From positions 8,271-72,270 of the forward strand of contig DS999408.1 in assembly GCA_000158155.1 (NCBI GenBank): a stretch of 64,000 nucleotides of DNA. The letters are read 5' to 3'. Below, piece by piece: positions 41,915 through 52,351 of the stretch (within the stretch, counting starts at the first letter, position 1; the number at the start of each line of letters is the position of its first letter). The stretch is from a gamma proteobacterium NOR5-3 (GTDB lineage: Bacteria; Pseudomonadota; Gammaproteobacteria; Pseudomonadales; Halieaceae). A program made the translations under genes and the position numbers. The notes under the pieces are model-generated. The model was not told the origin of the DNA. It searched no databases and worked only from the letters and a program-made list of their open reading frames with translations.

Positions 41915-42757
41915 GTGGACACATTCTTTATTTTGCTTCAGCGCCTGCTGCCCCAGCATGCGCTGTCCCGACTCGTCGGTCGCTTTGCGGCTGCTCAAGG
42001 CCCGCGCTGGCTGAAGAACCGCGTGATAGGCGCCTTTGTCAGCCATTATGATGTGGATCTTGAGGAGGCTGAGCGACCTTTTCCTGAGGCCTACGAAAGC
42101 TTTAATGCATTTTTTACCCGGGCACTAAAGCCCGGGGTTCGCCCGCTATGCAGCAGTGGTATTGCCTGCCCGGCGGACGGCGCTGTGAGCGAGATAGGCG
42201 ATATCGATGGCCAGCAAATTTTGCAGGCCAAAGGGCGCAGTTATTCCCTGGAAGCCCTGCTTGCGGGCGACCGTCAGCGTGTGGAGCAGTTCACCGGTGG
42301 CAGTTTTGCGACGATTTATCTGTCGCCCAGGGACTACCATCGGGTCCACATGCCCTTGGACGGCCAGCTACAGTCCAGCAGTTATGTTCCCGGCGACCTG
42401 TTTTCCGTCAATGGCACCACTGCGGCGGCTGTTGACGGGCTGTTTGCGCGCAATGAACGCCATATCAGCTATTTCGATACGCCCAGAGGTCCCATGGCAA
42501 TGGTCCTGGTGGGCGCCATGATCGTCGCTGGCATCGAAACTGTCTGGGCCGGACAGGTTGCACCGCGGCCGCGGCAAGTCGAGCGATGGGATCATGCCGG
42601 GACGCCTTCCCCGGTATTGCTAGAGCGCGGCAGTGAAATGGGGCGGTTTTTACTCGGCTCCACGGTGATCTTACTGTTTCCCCGGGGCGTGGTGGCCTGG
42701 AACGAGGAATTCGTCCCGGGAGCAAGTGTGCGGATGGGGCAGCAGCTGTCTGCCTGA
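41915..42757 (+). CDS. psd: Phosphatidylserine decarboxylase proenzyme
   Basis: A 280-aa inner-membrane-associated enzyme (EC 4.1.1.65) that makes phosphatidylethanolamine. The auto-cleavage site is the LGST motif near residue 250 (RFLLGSTVILLF), whose Ser becomes the pyruvoyl group. The catalytic Asp is in PADGAVSE and the conserved His in YHRVHMPLDG. Length suits the bacterial family. The start is GTG at 41915. It opens the conserved psd-rsgA-orn-queG-nnr run and converges with rsgA. Confidence 0.95.
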   Translation: MDTFFILLQRLLPQHALSRLVGRFAAAQGPRWLKNRVIGAFVSHYDVDLEEAERPFPEAYESFNAFFTRALKPGVRPLCSSGIACPADGAVSEIGDIDGQQILQAKGRSYSLEALLAGDRQRVEQFTGGSFATIYLSPRDYHRVHMPLDGQLQSSSYVPGDLFSVNGTTAAAVDGLFARNERHISYFDTPRGPMAMVLVGAMIVAGIETVWAGQVAPRPRQVERWDHAGTPSPVLLERGSEMGRFLLGSTVILLFPRGVVAWNEEFVPGASVRMGQQLSA

Positions 42758-42793
42758 CTGTCGTCGTGCCTCCGGGACTTTTGCGAAGGCGTG

Positions 42794-42823
42794 AGGGCTA
42801 GTCTTAAGCGGGTCTCTAGCCCT
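42794..42823. terminator. Inverted repeat between psd and rsgA
   Basis: AGGGCTAG (42794-42801) and CTAGCCCT (42816-42823) form an 8-bp stem with a 14-base loop in the convergent gap. The rsgA stop codon lies in its right arm. It may serve as a bidirectional terminator, but no T-run is seen. Confidence 0.3.
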
Positions 42824-43874
42824 GTAGTGGCTGGTCCAGGGAGGCAATAATGCGGCGATAGCTGTCCAGGCGCGCCGGGTGAATGGCGCCGCTGTCTATA
42901 GCATCGGTGAGTGCGCAGCCCGGTTCGCTCTGATGGTGGCAGTCTCGAAAACGGCAGTGACCGATGCGGTCGCGAAACTCCCGAAAACCCTGTTCTACCT
43001 CATCGCGGCTCATGTGCCACAAGCCAAACTCTCGTATGCCCGGAGAGTCGATTAATGCGCCGCCGCCGGGAACATGGAACAGGCGCGCAGTGGTCGTGGT
43101 GTGCCGGCCTTTCTGCTTGTCCGGAGACAGCTCTGAGACGCGTTGCTGCGCATCGGGGAGCATGGCATTGACCAGCGTGGTTTTGCCCACGCCGGATTGA
43201 CCCACCAGAATGCTGGTATGACCCGCCAGGAGCCGCGTGAGCTCTTCAATGGCACCGAACTTACCCTGGGCTCGAATGGTTGTGTAACCTAAAGGTGCGT
43301 AGGGCTCCAGAACGATGTCGACGGATTCTGCCAGGAACGGATCATCCAACAAATCCGCTTTGTTGAGCAAAATGACCGCCTCGGCACCGAGGTTTTCCGT
43401 GGCCACCAGATAGCGGTCAATGAGGCCTCCATGCGGCTCCGGGTAGGGCGCAATAACGATGATCACGCGGTCAACATTCGCCGCTACGCTGCGCAATTTG
43501 CCGAACTTGTCAGGACGCCGGAGTTCGGTGCTGCGTTCTTCCCGAGCGACGACGACGCCGGTTTCTTCGCCGGCACAAAAGATGACCTTATCACCGGCAA
43601 CGACAGAGCCCAGGTGAGTTCGCAGGTGGCAGCGATGGACGTTAAGATCATCGCCTTCGATATCCGCCTGGGTACCGTAGCGGGCAATCACTCGGCCTCT
43701 TTGTTCCCCGCCCAGCTGTCCTCCGGCCAGCGCTTCATCACCAAGCGTAGCCGCACGCTCGGCGCGCTCAGCCCGCTCTTGCTGCTTGCGTTCGATGCGC
43801 CAGTTCTGGCGTCGATTGATTTTGCGTTTACTCACTGCTGCATTATTGGGTGCAGCCGAGGGACTGTCGAGCAC
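42816..43874 (-). CDS. rsgA: Ribosome small-subunit GTPase RsgA
   Basis: A 352-aa circularly permuted GTPase (YjeQ) that checks 30S subunit maturation. An N-terminal OB-fold (about 55-115) is followed by the permuted G domain: NKADLL (G4), then GQSGVGKTTLVNAM (G1) and DSPGIREFGL (G3), and a zinc-knuckle tail with CRFRDCHHQSEPGC. It is divergent from orn and lies where E. coli has it. Confidence 0.96.
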   Translation of the reverse strand: MLDSPSAAPNNAAVSKRKINRRQNWRIERKQQERAERAERAATLGDEALAGGQLGGEQRGRVIARYGTQADIEGDDLNVHRCHLRTHLGSVVAGDKVIFCAGEETGVVVAREERSTELRRPDKFGKLRSVAANVDRVIIVIAPYPEPHGGLIDRYLVATENLGAEAVILLNKADLLDDPFLAESVDIVLEPYAPLGYTTIRAQGKFGAIEELTRLLAGHTSILVGQSGVGKTTLVNAMLPDAQQRVSELSPDKQKGRHTTTTARLFHVPGGGALIDSPGIREFGLWHMSRDEVEQGFREFRDRIGHCRFRDCHHQSEPGCALTDAIDSGAIHPARLDSYRRIIASLDQPLQG

Positions 43875-43912
43875 GTGTTAAACTTGACCGGGGTTAAATA
43901 GTGAGAAAAGTG

Positions 43913-44467
43913 ATGATCAACGAACAAAATCTCGTCTGGGTGGACCTGGAGATGACCGGTCTTGTGCCCGAAACTGATCGCGTTATCGAGATCGCAACGA
44001 TTGTCACAGACAGTGACCTCAATACGCTTGCCGAGGGTCCGGTGATCGCGATTCATCAGTCAGACGCGACGCTTGCGGCTATGGATGAGTGGAATACCAC
44101 CCATCACGGTAGCTCCGGTCTTTGCGATCGCGTGCGCGCCAGCACCATCGACGAGCAGGAGGCTGCGCGGCTGACCATAGAGTTTCTCAAAGACTGGGTG
44201 CCGGCGGGAGCGTCCCCCATGTGCGGCAACAGTATTTGTCAGGATCGGCGCTTCATGGCGCGGCACCTGCCCGAGCTGGAGCGTTATTTTCACTACCGGA
44301 ACCTTGATGTGAGCACGCTGAAGATACTGGCTCAGCGCTGGAGGCCGGATGTCGCCGCGAGTTTGCAAAAACGCGCCGTGCATTTGGCCCTGGAGGATAT
44401 CCGCGATTCCATCGAAGAGCTGCGTCACTACAAGGAGCACTTTTTGAACTGCGACGCCGTGCAGTAA
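43913..44467 (+). CDS. orn: Oligoribonuclease
   Basis: DEDDh 3'-5' exonuclease (184 aa) that destroys two- to five-nucleotide RNAs, including pGpG. Exonuclease motifs: VDLEMTGL (Exo I), a later [10 protein letters not shown] (Exo II) and H-x4-D near the end ([12 protein letters not shown], Exo III). The ATG at 43913 yields the normal N-terminus; a GTG at 43901 would add four residues. Divergent from rsgA and convergent with queG. Confidence 0.96.
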   Translation: MINEQNLVWVDLEMTGLVPETDRVIEIATIVTDSDLNTLAEGPVIAIHQSDATLAAMDEWNTTHHGSSGLCDRVRASTIDEQEAARLTIEFLKDWVPAGASPMCGNSICQDRRFMARHLPELERYFHYRNLDVSTLKILAQRWRPDVAASLQKRAVHLALEDIRDSIEELRHYKEHFLNCDAVQ

Positions 44468-44500
44468 ACGTCGCAACAAGCAGCGCCGTAATTAAGTGAC

Positions 44501-45571
<1,071 letters not shown>

Positions 45572-45601
45572 CAGTTTGCAGCCCTTTTGCCGCGCTCACC
45601 G

Positions 45602-45607
45602 TATAAT
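45602..45607 (+). promoter_or_regulatory. Probable -10 (TATAAT) of the nnr-tsaE-amiB-mutL-miaA run
   Basis: A perfect TATAAT lies in the 89-bp divergent region between queG and the NAD(P)HX repair gene, 54 bp before the latter's ATG. The -35 is not clear. Confidence 0.4.
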
Positions 45608-45660
45608 CGTTGCATGTGTTTGCATTCCATAAGGTTGATTGTGCCAGAGGCGCGTTTTGA

Positions 45661-47154
45661 ATGAGCAGTAAGTTGCCGTTACAGCTCTATACCGCCGCGC
45701 AAAGCCGCGCCGTCGATCGCGAGGCCATTGATGCGCATGGTTTATCGGGGCCACAGCTCATGGCGCGGGCAGCGCGGGCGGCATTTGCATTGTTGCTGGC
45801 GCAGCAGCCTGAGCCCGGGGCTGAGCCAGAATTGCTGCAGGTGCTGTGTGGCCCGGGCAACAATGGCGGCGATGGTCTTTTGCTGGCGATGCTGGCCCGC
45901 GGTAGAGGGATTGCTACCCGGGTACTGCTCATCGACGGGGCGCCCCGAAGCACCGATGCGATTGCTGCCGCGGCGCGGGCAGAGTCCGCCGGTGTGGAGC
46001 TGGAGCATTATCAGGCCGGCAGCCTGGTCGATGGCGGCGTTATCGTCGATGCGATGCTGGGCACGGGGATCACCGGTGAGCTGCGCTGTGAATACCGCGA
46101 GGTGATTGCTTGTGTGAACGCTATGCAGGCTCCCGTGCTGGCCCTGGACGTACCCTCTGGAATCAATAGCGACACCGGGACGGTTTGTGGTGCCGCGGTG
46201 CGTGCGTCCTGGACCCTAAGTTTTATTACCGCCAAGCGGGGGCTCTATACCGGCGCCGGCCCGGAATACGCCGGGGCCTGCTTTTTTGACGACCTGGAGG
46301 TTCCCCCGGAAGCCTGCGCGGTCGCAGGCGAGTGCTACGACGTGCTCGAATTGGATCGCGAACTCGCGTTTTTGCCGGCGCGTTTGCCCGGTGCTCATAA
46401 AGGACATTTTGGTCGCTGCCTGGTGATCGGGGGCGATTACGGCATGGGCGGGGCGATTATTCTGGCAGCGGAGGCCGCGTTGCGCTCTGGTACGGGGCTT
46501 GTGCGGGTAGCCACCCGGGAAGCTCACGTGGCGGCAATACTGGCGCGCAGGCCCGAGGCCATGGTCAGTGCCGTTGATCATCGCAACGCACTCATGCCGC
46601 TGCTTGAGTGGGCCGACGCGGTGGTGGTGGGCCCGGGTCTGGGACAGGATGTTTGGGGTGAGCAGATGTTGCACGCCAGTCTGGAGGTGGCAAAGCCACT
46701 GTTACTGGATGCGGATGCGCTCAATCTTCTCGCGAAGCAGGGCCCGCGTTCTCTACCCCCGGGGTCGGTGATGACACCGCATCCGGGGGAGGCAGCGCGT
46801 CTTCTGGGTATGGGGACCGGCGAGGTGCAGGACGATCGCTTTGCTGCTGCCGAGCAACTGGCAGCCGTCTGGGCTGCCACGGTGATACTCAAGGGGAACG
46901 GCAGTCTCTTAGCGGGTTCTCATAGACATGCGCTGTGTTTGGACGGTAATCCCGGTATGGCCAGTGGTGGTATGGGCGATGTGTTGAGCGGTATAGCGGG
47001 AGGGCTGCTGGCCCAGGGCATGTCCGCACAGCAGGCTGCTGCATTGGCGTTGGTGCTGCACGCTCAGGCCGGGGACGTAGCGGCAGCCAGCGTCGGTGAG
47101 AGAGCCCTGCTGGCGACCGATCTGATGCCGGGTATTGCGAAGTTGATAAAGTGA
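45661..47154 (+). CDS. nnr: Bifunctional NAD(P)HX epimerase/dehydratase
   Basis: A 497-aa protein repairing hydrated NADH/NADPH. The N-terminal YjeF_N epimerase domain (about 1-215; CGPGNNGGDGLL) joins the C-terminal ribokinase-like carbohydrate-kinase-type dehydratase domain (about 225-497; GAHKGHFGRCLVIGGDYGMGGA in part, TPHPGEAARLLG, ILKGNGSLLAG, GNPGMASGGMGDVLSGI). Length matches E. coli Nnr (515 aa). It overlaps tsaE by one base and is divergent from queG. Confidence 0.96.
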   Translation: MSSKLPLQLYTAAQSRAVDREAIDAHGLSGPQLMARAARAAFALLLAQQPEPGAEPELLQVLCGPGNNGGDGLLLAMLARGRGIATRVLLIDGAPRSTDAIAAAARAESAGVELEHYQAGSLVDGGVIVDAMLGTGITGELRCEYREVIACVNAMQAPVLALDVPSGINSDTGTVCGAAVRASWTLSFITAKRGLYTGAGPEYAGACFFDDLEVPPEACAVAGECYDVLELDRELAFLPARLPGAHKGHFGRCLVIGGDYGMGGAIILAAEAALRSGTGLVRVATREAHVAAILARRPEAMVSAVDHRNALMPLLEWADAVVVGPGLGQDVWGEQMLHASLEVAKPLLLDADALNLLAKQGPRSLPPGSVMTPHPGEAARLLGMGTGEVQDDRFAAAEQLAAVWAATVILKGNGSLLAGSHRHALCLDGNPGMASGGMGDVLSGIAGGLLAQGMSAQQAAALALVLHAQAGDVAAASVGERALLATDLMPGIAKLIK

Positions 47155-47645
47155 TGACGGAGGCAGCACAGATGCTGCAGATTGAGGTGGCGAACGAGAC
47201 CGAGATGGTGGATTTTGGGCGTCAGTTGGCAACACAGATGTCCCTGGGTACCTCGCTGTACCTTCACGGCGAGCTCGGCGCGGGTAAAACCACACTGACC
47301 CGCGGTATTGCCCGGGGTCTGGGTCACAGTGGTGCGGTAAAGAGCCCCACCTATACCCTGGTGGAACCCTACCTGGACCTGCAAAAGCCCCTTTATCACT
47401 TTGATCTTTACCGCCTTGGTGATCCCGAAGAGTTGGAGTACATGGGCATTCGCGACTATTTCGGCGCCGATGCTCTGGTGGTTGTAGAGTGGCCCGAGCG
47501 CGGGGGAGACTTTTTGCCGCCTCCGGATCTGGACATTAGACTGACCGTTATAGCCACGGGGCGGGTTTTGCAAATGACGTCGCACAGCCCCACCGGCGCT
47601 GCTTGTATGGAGCGGCTTTATTCTCGGCCGGACGAGCAGTCCTGA
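47154..47645 (+). CDS. tsaE: tRNA threonylcarbamoyladenosine ATPase TsaE
   Basis: A 163-aa P-loop protein of the t6A37 tRNA-modification complex, with TsaB and TsaD. Walker A is GELGAGKTTLTRGIA (about residues 37-51); SPTYTLVEPY and FDLYRLGDPEELEYMG are family signatures. The ATG at 47154 overlaps the nnr stop (TGATG). Size matches E. coli TsaE (153 aa). Confidence 0.95.
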   Translation: MTEAAQMLQIEVANETEMVDFGRQLATQMSLGTSLYLHGELGAGKTTLTRGIARGLGHSGAVKSPTYTLVEPYLDLQKPLYHFDLYRLGDPEELEYMGIRDYFGADALVVVEWPERGGDFLPPPDLDIRLTVIATGRVLQMTSHSPTGAACMERLYSRPDEQS

Positions 47646-47661
47646 CAGTAATAGTGATTTG

Positions 47662-49014
47662 ATGCGGGAGACGACCACCATCGCTTGTGAATACCCAGGG
47701 AGATCTCTTCGCCAGGCTACGGTGTGGCTCCTGCTCCTGTGGGCCCTGCCATCGCTGTTGCAGGCGCAAACGGTGGAGGTGAAGGATGTCCGGCTATGGC
47801 GGGCGCCGGATCACACGCGGTTAGTGCTGGATTTGTCGGCTCCGGTGGAACATCGCTTATTGGAGCTGGAAAATCCCAGACGTCTCGTGGTGGATGTCAC
47901 GGACACCCGGCTCATCGCCGGCATCGATAGTCTGGAGCTGGACAAAACCCCTATCTCCGGCATCCGCAGCGGCGTTCGCGAAGGCGACGACCTGCGTCTG
48001 GTTCTGGATTTACGCGAAGCGGTGCGACCGCGCAGTTTTTCCCTGAAAGCCTCAGAGCGCGCGGATGACCGGCTGGTGATTGATCTTTACGATATGGAGA
48101 CCGCGGTGGCGGAGCCGGCGGTGAAGAAAAGCGCGCGAAGCACAGACCGTCGGGACATCGTTATTGCTATTGATGCGGGCCATGGTGGTGAGGATCCCGG
48201 GGCTTCAGGTCCCGGGCGACTGCGCGAGAAGGAGGTGGTGCTGGAGATTGCCAAGGAGCTGCACAGCCTGTTCGAGGCTGATCCCGGCTTTGCGCCGACG
48301 CTGATCCGCAGCGGTGATTACTATGTCAGCCTGAAAGGACGGCGTGACCTTGCGCGCAAGCGACAGGCAGACATGTTCGTCTCTGTCCACGCCGACGCCT
48401 TTCGCGATAAACGCGCTCGGGGTGCATCCGTCTATGCGCTGTCGACCCGCGGCGCGACCAGTACTACGGCAAGCTATCTTGCCCAGCGGGAAAACGCCGC
48501 AGATTTGCTCGGGGGCGTGAGTCTCAGCGACAAAGAAGATTCTCTGGCAATGACTCTGGCGGATCTTTCCATGACCGCTACGCTGGACAGCAGTTTGAAC
48601 GTGGGTGCCAGCGTGCTTAGCGAGATGAATCGCTTTGCCCGGCTGCATAAAAAACAGGTGGAGCAGGCCGGCTTTGCAGTGCTCAAGTCGCCGGATGTGC
48701 CCTCTATCCTGGTCGAGACCGGCTTTATTTCAAATCCTGAGGAGGCCCGAAAGCTTGCTACGGCGAGCTATCGAAAGCGCATGGCCAACGCGATTCATGC
48801 AGGTATCGTGCAGTGGTTTCGGGCACATCCGCCACCAGGCTCCTTGTTAGCGCAGCTTCGCGATGAGGGCGAGCGCGAATACACCATTGTTGGCGGTGAT
48901 ACGCTGTCGGGCATTGCCCAGCGTTTTAATGTCAGTGTTAATGTGCTGTCGAGCTATAACAACCTTCGAAACAGCAAGATTCTCGTTGGCCAAACACTGC
49001 GTATTCCGAATTAG
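47662..49014 (+). CDS. amiB: N-acetylmuramoyl-L-alanine amidase AmiB-like
   Basis: A 450-aa periplasmic amidase that splits septal peptidoglycan during division. Signal peptide (about 10-34), AMIN domain (about 35-140), Amidase_3 catalytic domain (about 165-395; AIDAGHGGEDPGASG with zinc His and Glu, a later SVHADAF), and a C-terminal LysM (about 405-450; YTIVGGDTLSGIAQRFNVSV). The LysM end is common in non-enteric AmiB. EnvC/NlpD-type activation is inferred from family. Starts 16 bp after tsaE. Confidence 0.95.
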   Translation: MRETTTIACEYPGRSLRQATVWLLLLWALPSLLQAQTVEVKDVRLWRAPDHTRLVLDLSAPVEHRLLELENPRRLVVDVTDTRLIAGIDSLELDKTPISGIRSGVREGDDLRLVLDLREAVRPRSFSLKASERADDRLVIDLYDMETAVAEPAVKKSARSTDRRDIVIAIDAGHGGEDPGASGPGRLREKEVVLEIAKELHSLFEADPGFAPTLIRSGDYYVSLKGRRDLARKRQADMFVSVHADAFRDKRARGASVYALSTRGATSTTASYLAQRENAADLLGGVSLSDKEDSLAMTLADLSMTATLDSSLNVGASVLSEMNRFARLHKKQVEQAGFAVLKSPDVPSILVETGFISNPEEARKLATASYRKRMANAIHAGIVQWFRAHPPPGSLLAQLRDEGEREYTIVGGDTLSGIAQRFNVSVNVLSSYNNLRNSKILVGQTLRIPN

Positions 49015-49036
49015 TTAACCAGAGCAGACAAGCACT

Positions 49037-50911
49037 ATGCCCGTGATTAAGCGTCTCCCCGCGCGCCTCGCTAACCAGATTGCTGCCGGGGAGGTGGTGG
49101 AGCGCCCGGCATCTGTGGTCAAGGAATTGCTTGAAAATAGCCTTGATGCAGGGGCCCTGCGCGTCGACATCGATATTGAGGCGGCGGGAACCAAGCTGAT
49201 CCGTGTTCGGGATAACGGTTTTGGCATTAGCGCAGAAGACCTGCCTCTGGCGCTGGATCGTCACGCTACCAGCAAGATCGGATCATTGGATGATCTGGAG
49301 CAGGTGGGTAGTTTTGGTTTTCGAGGTGAGGCCCTGGCCAGTATCGGCTCGGTGTCGCACCTGATTGTCACCAGCAATACCGCCGAGGCGGGCAGTGAAG
49401 CCCACAGTGCGAGTTGCTCGGGCCGGGACATGCAGGTGACGCTGAAGCCTGCGGCCCATCCTCAGGGCACCACGGTGGAGGTGCGGGATCTTTTCTTTAA
49501 TACGCCCGCCCGGCGCAAATTCCTGCGCACTGAGCGCACGGAATTTAACCACCTGGATGATGTGGTCAAGCGCTTGGCGTTGTCGCGTTTTGATGTAAGT
49601 TTTGGCCTGCGTCATAACGGGCGGCAGTTACAGGACCTTCGCCGCTGTGACGATGAAGCCGATCGATTGCGCCGGGTGGCTCTGCTGTGTGGCCCGGGTT
49701 TTGTGGAGCATGCGGTCGCTATTGATCGCGATGCCACAGAGCTTCGCCTGCATGGCTGGGTGGCACAGCCGAGTTTTTCCCGGAGTCAGGCTGATCTGCA
49801 GCACTTTTACGTCAACGGCCGCTATATACGTGACAAGTTGGTGGCGCATGCGGTGCGTCAGGCGTTTAGCGATGTGCTTTATCAGGGACGGCACCCGGCG
49901 TTTGTGCTGTATCTGGAGCTCGATCCCGCTGAAGTAGATGTCAACGTTCATCCCACCAAGCATGAAGTGCGTTTTCGCGATGGACGCAGCGTCCACAGTT
50001 TTATCTACAGCACTTTGCACAAGGCGCTTGCGGATATTCGGCCCAGTGACACGTCGATGCCAGCTCAGGCCTCCTCGTCTCCGGTATCGGCATCCGCGGG
50101 ACGCTTGGACTTGCTGACCGGAGAGCTGGTGCGTCAGCGTGAGATGGGGCTTGTAGAGCAGGGTGCAGGCACCACGGCGGTGTTTTCCGAACACGGAAGC
50201 CGCGGTGACTTTCAGTCGGGCAGAGGCAGTTCCACCGGCTTCGATGCAGCGACAGCCGCTAGCTACCAGCAGCTTTATGGGTCCGCCGAAGGACGCAATG
50301 GCGTTGCCGAAGGGGATGCGGCCGAGGTTCCACCCCTGGGCTACGCTCTGGCACAGCTGCATGGTGTTTACATCCTTGCGCAGAATCGCGAAGGTTTGGT
50401 GCTGGTAGATATGCATGCGGCGCATGAGCGCATCACCTATGAAAGACTCAAGCAGGCCAGAGATGAGCAGGGGATTCGCAGCCAGCCTCTGCTGGTCCCC
50501 CAGAGCGTGTCTGTGAGCAGTCGTGAAGCCTTGTTGCTGGAAGAGCATGCGAGCCTTTTCCAGAGCCTGGGCCTGCGCGTGGATATAGCCGGCGAAGAAA
50601 GCCTGATCATTCGCGAGATACCGGTGTCGCTGCAAGGCGCTAATGTGGAAGAGCTGTTGCGCGATGTGCTGGCAGATCTCCTGGAGTACGGCACCTCTGA
50701 GCGCATAGCGCGGCACGAAGACGAGTTGCTGTCCACCATGGCCTGTCATGGCTCGGTGCGGGCGAACCGAAGGCTCACGGTGCCGGAGATGAACGCTTTG
50801 CTGAGGGACATGGAGATCACCGAGCGCTCCGGGCAGTGCAACCATGGCCGGCCTACCTGGACGTCGCTCAGTGTGCAGGAATTGGATCGCCTGTTTCTTC
50901 GCGGGCGCTGA
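49037..50911 (+). CDS. mutL: DNA mismatch repair protein MutL (endonuclease-type)
   Basis: A 624-aa mismatch-repair ATPase. The GHKL N-terminal part holds [19 protein letters not shown] and [10 protein letters not shown]. The C-terminal dimer domain carries [12 protein letters not shown], fitting the endonuclease motif DQHA(X)2E(X)4E, along with ACHGSVRAN and CNHGRPTW metal-site motifs. This is the nicking type of MutL seen in Pseudomonas and most bacteria, unlike the E. coli type that depends on MutH. No mutH was seen in this window. Starts 22 bp after amiB. Confidence 0.96.
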   Translation: MPVIKRLPARLANQIAAGEVVERPASVVKELLENSLDAGALRVDIDIEAAGTKLIRVRDNGFGISAEDLPLALDRHATSKIGSLDDLEQVGSFGFRGEALASIGSVSHLIVTSNTAEAGSEAHSASCSGRDMQVTLKPAAHPQGTTVEVRDLFFNTPARRKFLRTERTEFNHLDDVVKRLALSRFDVSFGLRHNGRQLQDLRRCDDEADRLRRVALLCGPGFVEHAVAIDRDATELRLHGWVAQPSFSRSQADLQHFYVNGRYIRDKLVAHAVRQAFSDVLYQGRHPAFVLYLELDPAEVDVNVHPTKHEVRFRDGRSVHSFIYSTLHKALADIRPSDTSMPAQASSSPVSASAGRLDLLTGELVRQREMGLVEQGAGTTAVFSEHGSRGDFQSGRGSSTGFDAATAASYQQLYGSAEGRNGVAEGDAAEVPPLGYALAQLHGVYILAQNREGLVLVDMHAAHERITYERLKQARDEQGIRSQPLLVPQSVSVSSREALLLEEHASLFQSLGLRVDIAGEESLIIREIPVSLQGANVEELLRDVLADLLEYGTSERIARHEDELLSTMACHGSVRANRRLTVPEMNALLRDMEITERSGQCNHGRPTWTSLSVQELDRLFLRGR

Positions 50912-50912
50912 C

Positions 50913-51884
50913 TTGAGCTCGCCACTGCTTTGCATCATGGGGCCCACGGCCTCCGGTAAAACAAACCTTGCCATTGCGCTTGCCGAAGCGCTCGACGGCG
51001 AATTGATCAGCGTCGATTCGGCTTTGGTCTATCGCGGTCTTGATATTGGCAGCGCAAAGCCGGCTTATCCCCACCATTTGATGGATATCTGCGATCCCGT
51101 CGAAGCCTATTCTGCGGCTCGTTTTGTCACGGATGCAGTGGATGCTATCGAGGCGGTGCGCCGTCGAGGGCGCCGTCCTATTTTGGTGGGCGGTACCATG
51201 CTGTATTACAACGCCCTTTTAAAAGGCCTGGCAGCGATGCCGGGGGCGCACCCGGCTGTGCGCAATGATATCGCGTCCATGGCAGCCAGGGATGGATGGC
51301 CTGCGGTGCATCGTGAACTGGCACGGGTCGACCCGGAGTCAGCGGCGCGCATACACCCCAATCATTCCCAGCGATTGTCCCGAGCGCTGGAGGTATACCG
51401 GGTCACCGGCAAAACCCTGACGCAATTGCATCAGCAGGATCAAACATCAGCCCTGAACATCGCCGATGCACTGGCGATTGCCATCGCCCCGCTGCAGCGG
51501 GAAGTGCTACACGCCCGTATCGAGGCGAGGTTCCGGGAAATGATGCGCTGCGGGTTCCTGGATGAAGTTCGATGTCTTAAGGAGCGGGGGGATCTGCATG
51601 CCGACCTGCCCGCGATCCGCGCGGTGGGCTATCGCCAGCTCTGGAGCCATCTCGAGGGAGAGTGTTCTCTTGAGGAGGCGCAGGAGCGCGGAGTGATAGC
51701 GACACGGCAGCTTGCCAAAAGGCAGTTTACCTGGCTGCGCAAATGGCCGGACTTACAGTGGATACATACGGATGCGTCCGGGGCGGTCGTAGAGAGTGAC
51801 CTGGCCAAAAATAACCCTGTTTTTGCCCAGAACACAGATCCGGCAGATCTGCTCTTTAATTACCTAACGTACAACCCCATGTAG
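50913..51884 (+). CDS. miaA: tRNA dimethylallyltransferase MiaA
   Basis: A 323-aa enzyme (EC 2.5.1.75) adding the isopentenyl group to A37 of tRNAs. P-loop [16 protein letters not shown] near the start, [33 protein letters not shown] and the C-terminal [27 protein letters not shown]. The TTG at 50913 right after the mutL stop gives the family N-terminus; no ATG fits. Length agrees with E. coli (316 aa). Confidence 0.95.
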   Translation: MSSPLLCIMGPTASGKTNLAIALAEALDGELISVDSALVYRGLDIGSAKPAYPHHLMDICDPVEAYSAARFVTDAVDAIEAVRRRGRRPILVGGTMLYYNALLKGLAAMPGAHPAVRNDIASMAARDGWPAVHRELARVDPESAARIHPNHSQRLSRALEVYRVTGKTLTQLHQQDQTSALNIADALAIAIAPLQREVLHARIEARFREMMRCGFLDEVRCLKERGDLHADLPAIRAVGYRQLWSHLEGECSLEEAQERGVIATRQLAKRQFTWLRKWPDLQWIHTDASGAVVESDLAKNNPVFAQNTDPADLLFNYLTYNPM

Positions 51885-51945
51885 TAAGCTGTAGGAAGAG
51901 TACTTTGCGCCATTGTTCACACGGGTGATAAAGACTCACAGACAC

Positions 51946-51974
51946 ACGGCCCCTGGCCGTATTTTGGTTTTTTT
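51946..51974 (+). terminator. Terminator-like hairpin between miaA and hfq
   Basis: ACGGCC (51946-51951) and GGCCGT (51955-51960) with a CCT loop are followed by ATTTTGG and eight T (51967-51974, last base part of TTTTTTTT). A second small hairpin GGCTC-N5-GAGCC follows at 51976-51990. It may reduce read-through from miaA, leaving hfq to its own promoter, or belong to the hfq leader. Confidence 0.5.
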
Positions 51975-52025
51975 TGGCTCGACTTGAGCCCCAACCAGCC
52001 CTCGTGGCTAAAGGAGAATAGCGTC

Positions 52026-52277
52026 ATGTCTAAAGGGCATACCCTACAAGACCCTTACCTGAACCTCTTGCGCAAAGAGCGTGTTCCGGTATCTATCTAT
52101 CTGGTTAATGGCATTAAGCTGCAGGGCCAGATCGAATCTTTTGATCAGTTTGTAGTGCTGCTGAAAAACACCGTCAGCCAGATGGTGTACAAGCATGCGA
52201 TCTCGACTGTGGTTCCCGGGCGTGTGGTTCGTATGCCTATGCAGAACCCACCAGACGAGGAAGACGGTGAGAGCTAA
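52026..52277 (+). CDS. hfq: RNA chaperone Hfq
   Basis: An 83-aa Sm-like RNA chaperone that pairs small RNAs with mRNAs. The Sm1 motif ([25 protein letters not shown] in part; Q8, Q41 and F42 equivalents in LQDPYLN and GQIESFDQF) and Sm2 ([10 protein letters not shown]) are intact. The C-terminal tail is short. The ATG at 52026 has AAAGGAG upstream. Sits between miaA and hflX as in E. coli. Confidence 0.97.
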   Translation: MSKGHTLQDPYLNLLRKERVPVSIYLVNGIKLQGQIESFDQFVVLLKNTVSQMVYKHAISTVVPGRVVRMPMQNPPDEEDGES

Positions 52278-52303
52278 GCTTTCGGCCCAACGCAATGCCC
52301 TGT

Positions 52304-52326
52304 CTCACCGGCGTTCAGCCGGTGAG
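52304..52326. promoter_or_regulatory. Perfect 9-bp hairpin at the hfq-hflX junction
   Basis: CTCACCGGC (52304-52312) and GCCGGTGAG (52318-52326) with a GTTCA loop lie between hfq and the likely hflX start at 52352. There is no T-run. It may stabilise the hfq message end, mark processing, or hold back hflX translation. Confidence 0.5.
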
Positions 52327-52351
52327 ATTGCTAAAACAAGCTGCAACTCCA

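Noticed and set aside
44468-44500. tRNA-Gly genes expected between orn and queG as in E. coli
   Set aside because: The gap is only 33 bp; no tRNA is present.
49628-50974. Long minus-strand frame (about 448 codons) opposite mutL
   Set aside because: Shadow of a certain gene; residue make-up is rich in His/Arg/Gln and has no known motif.
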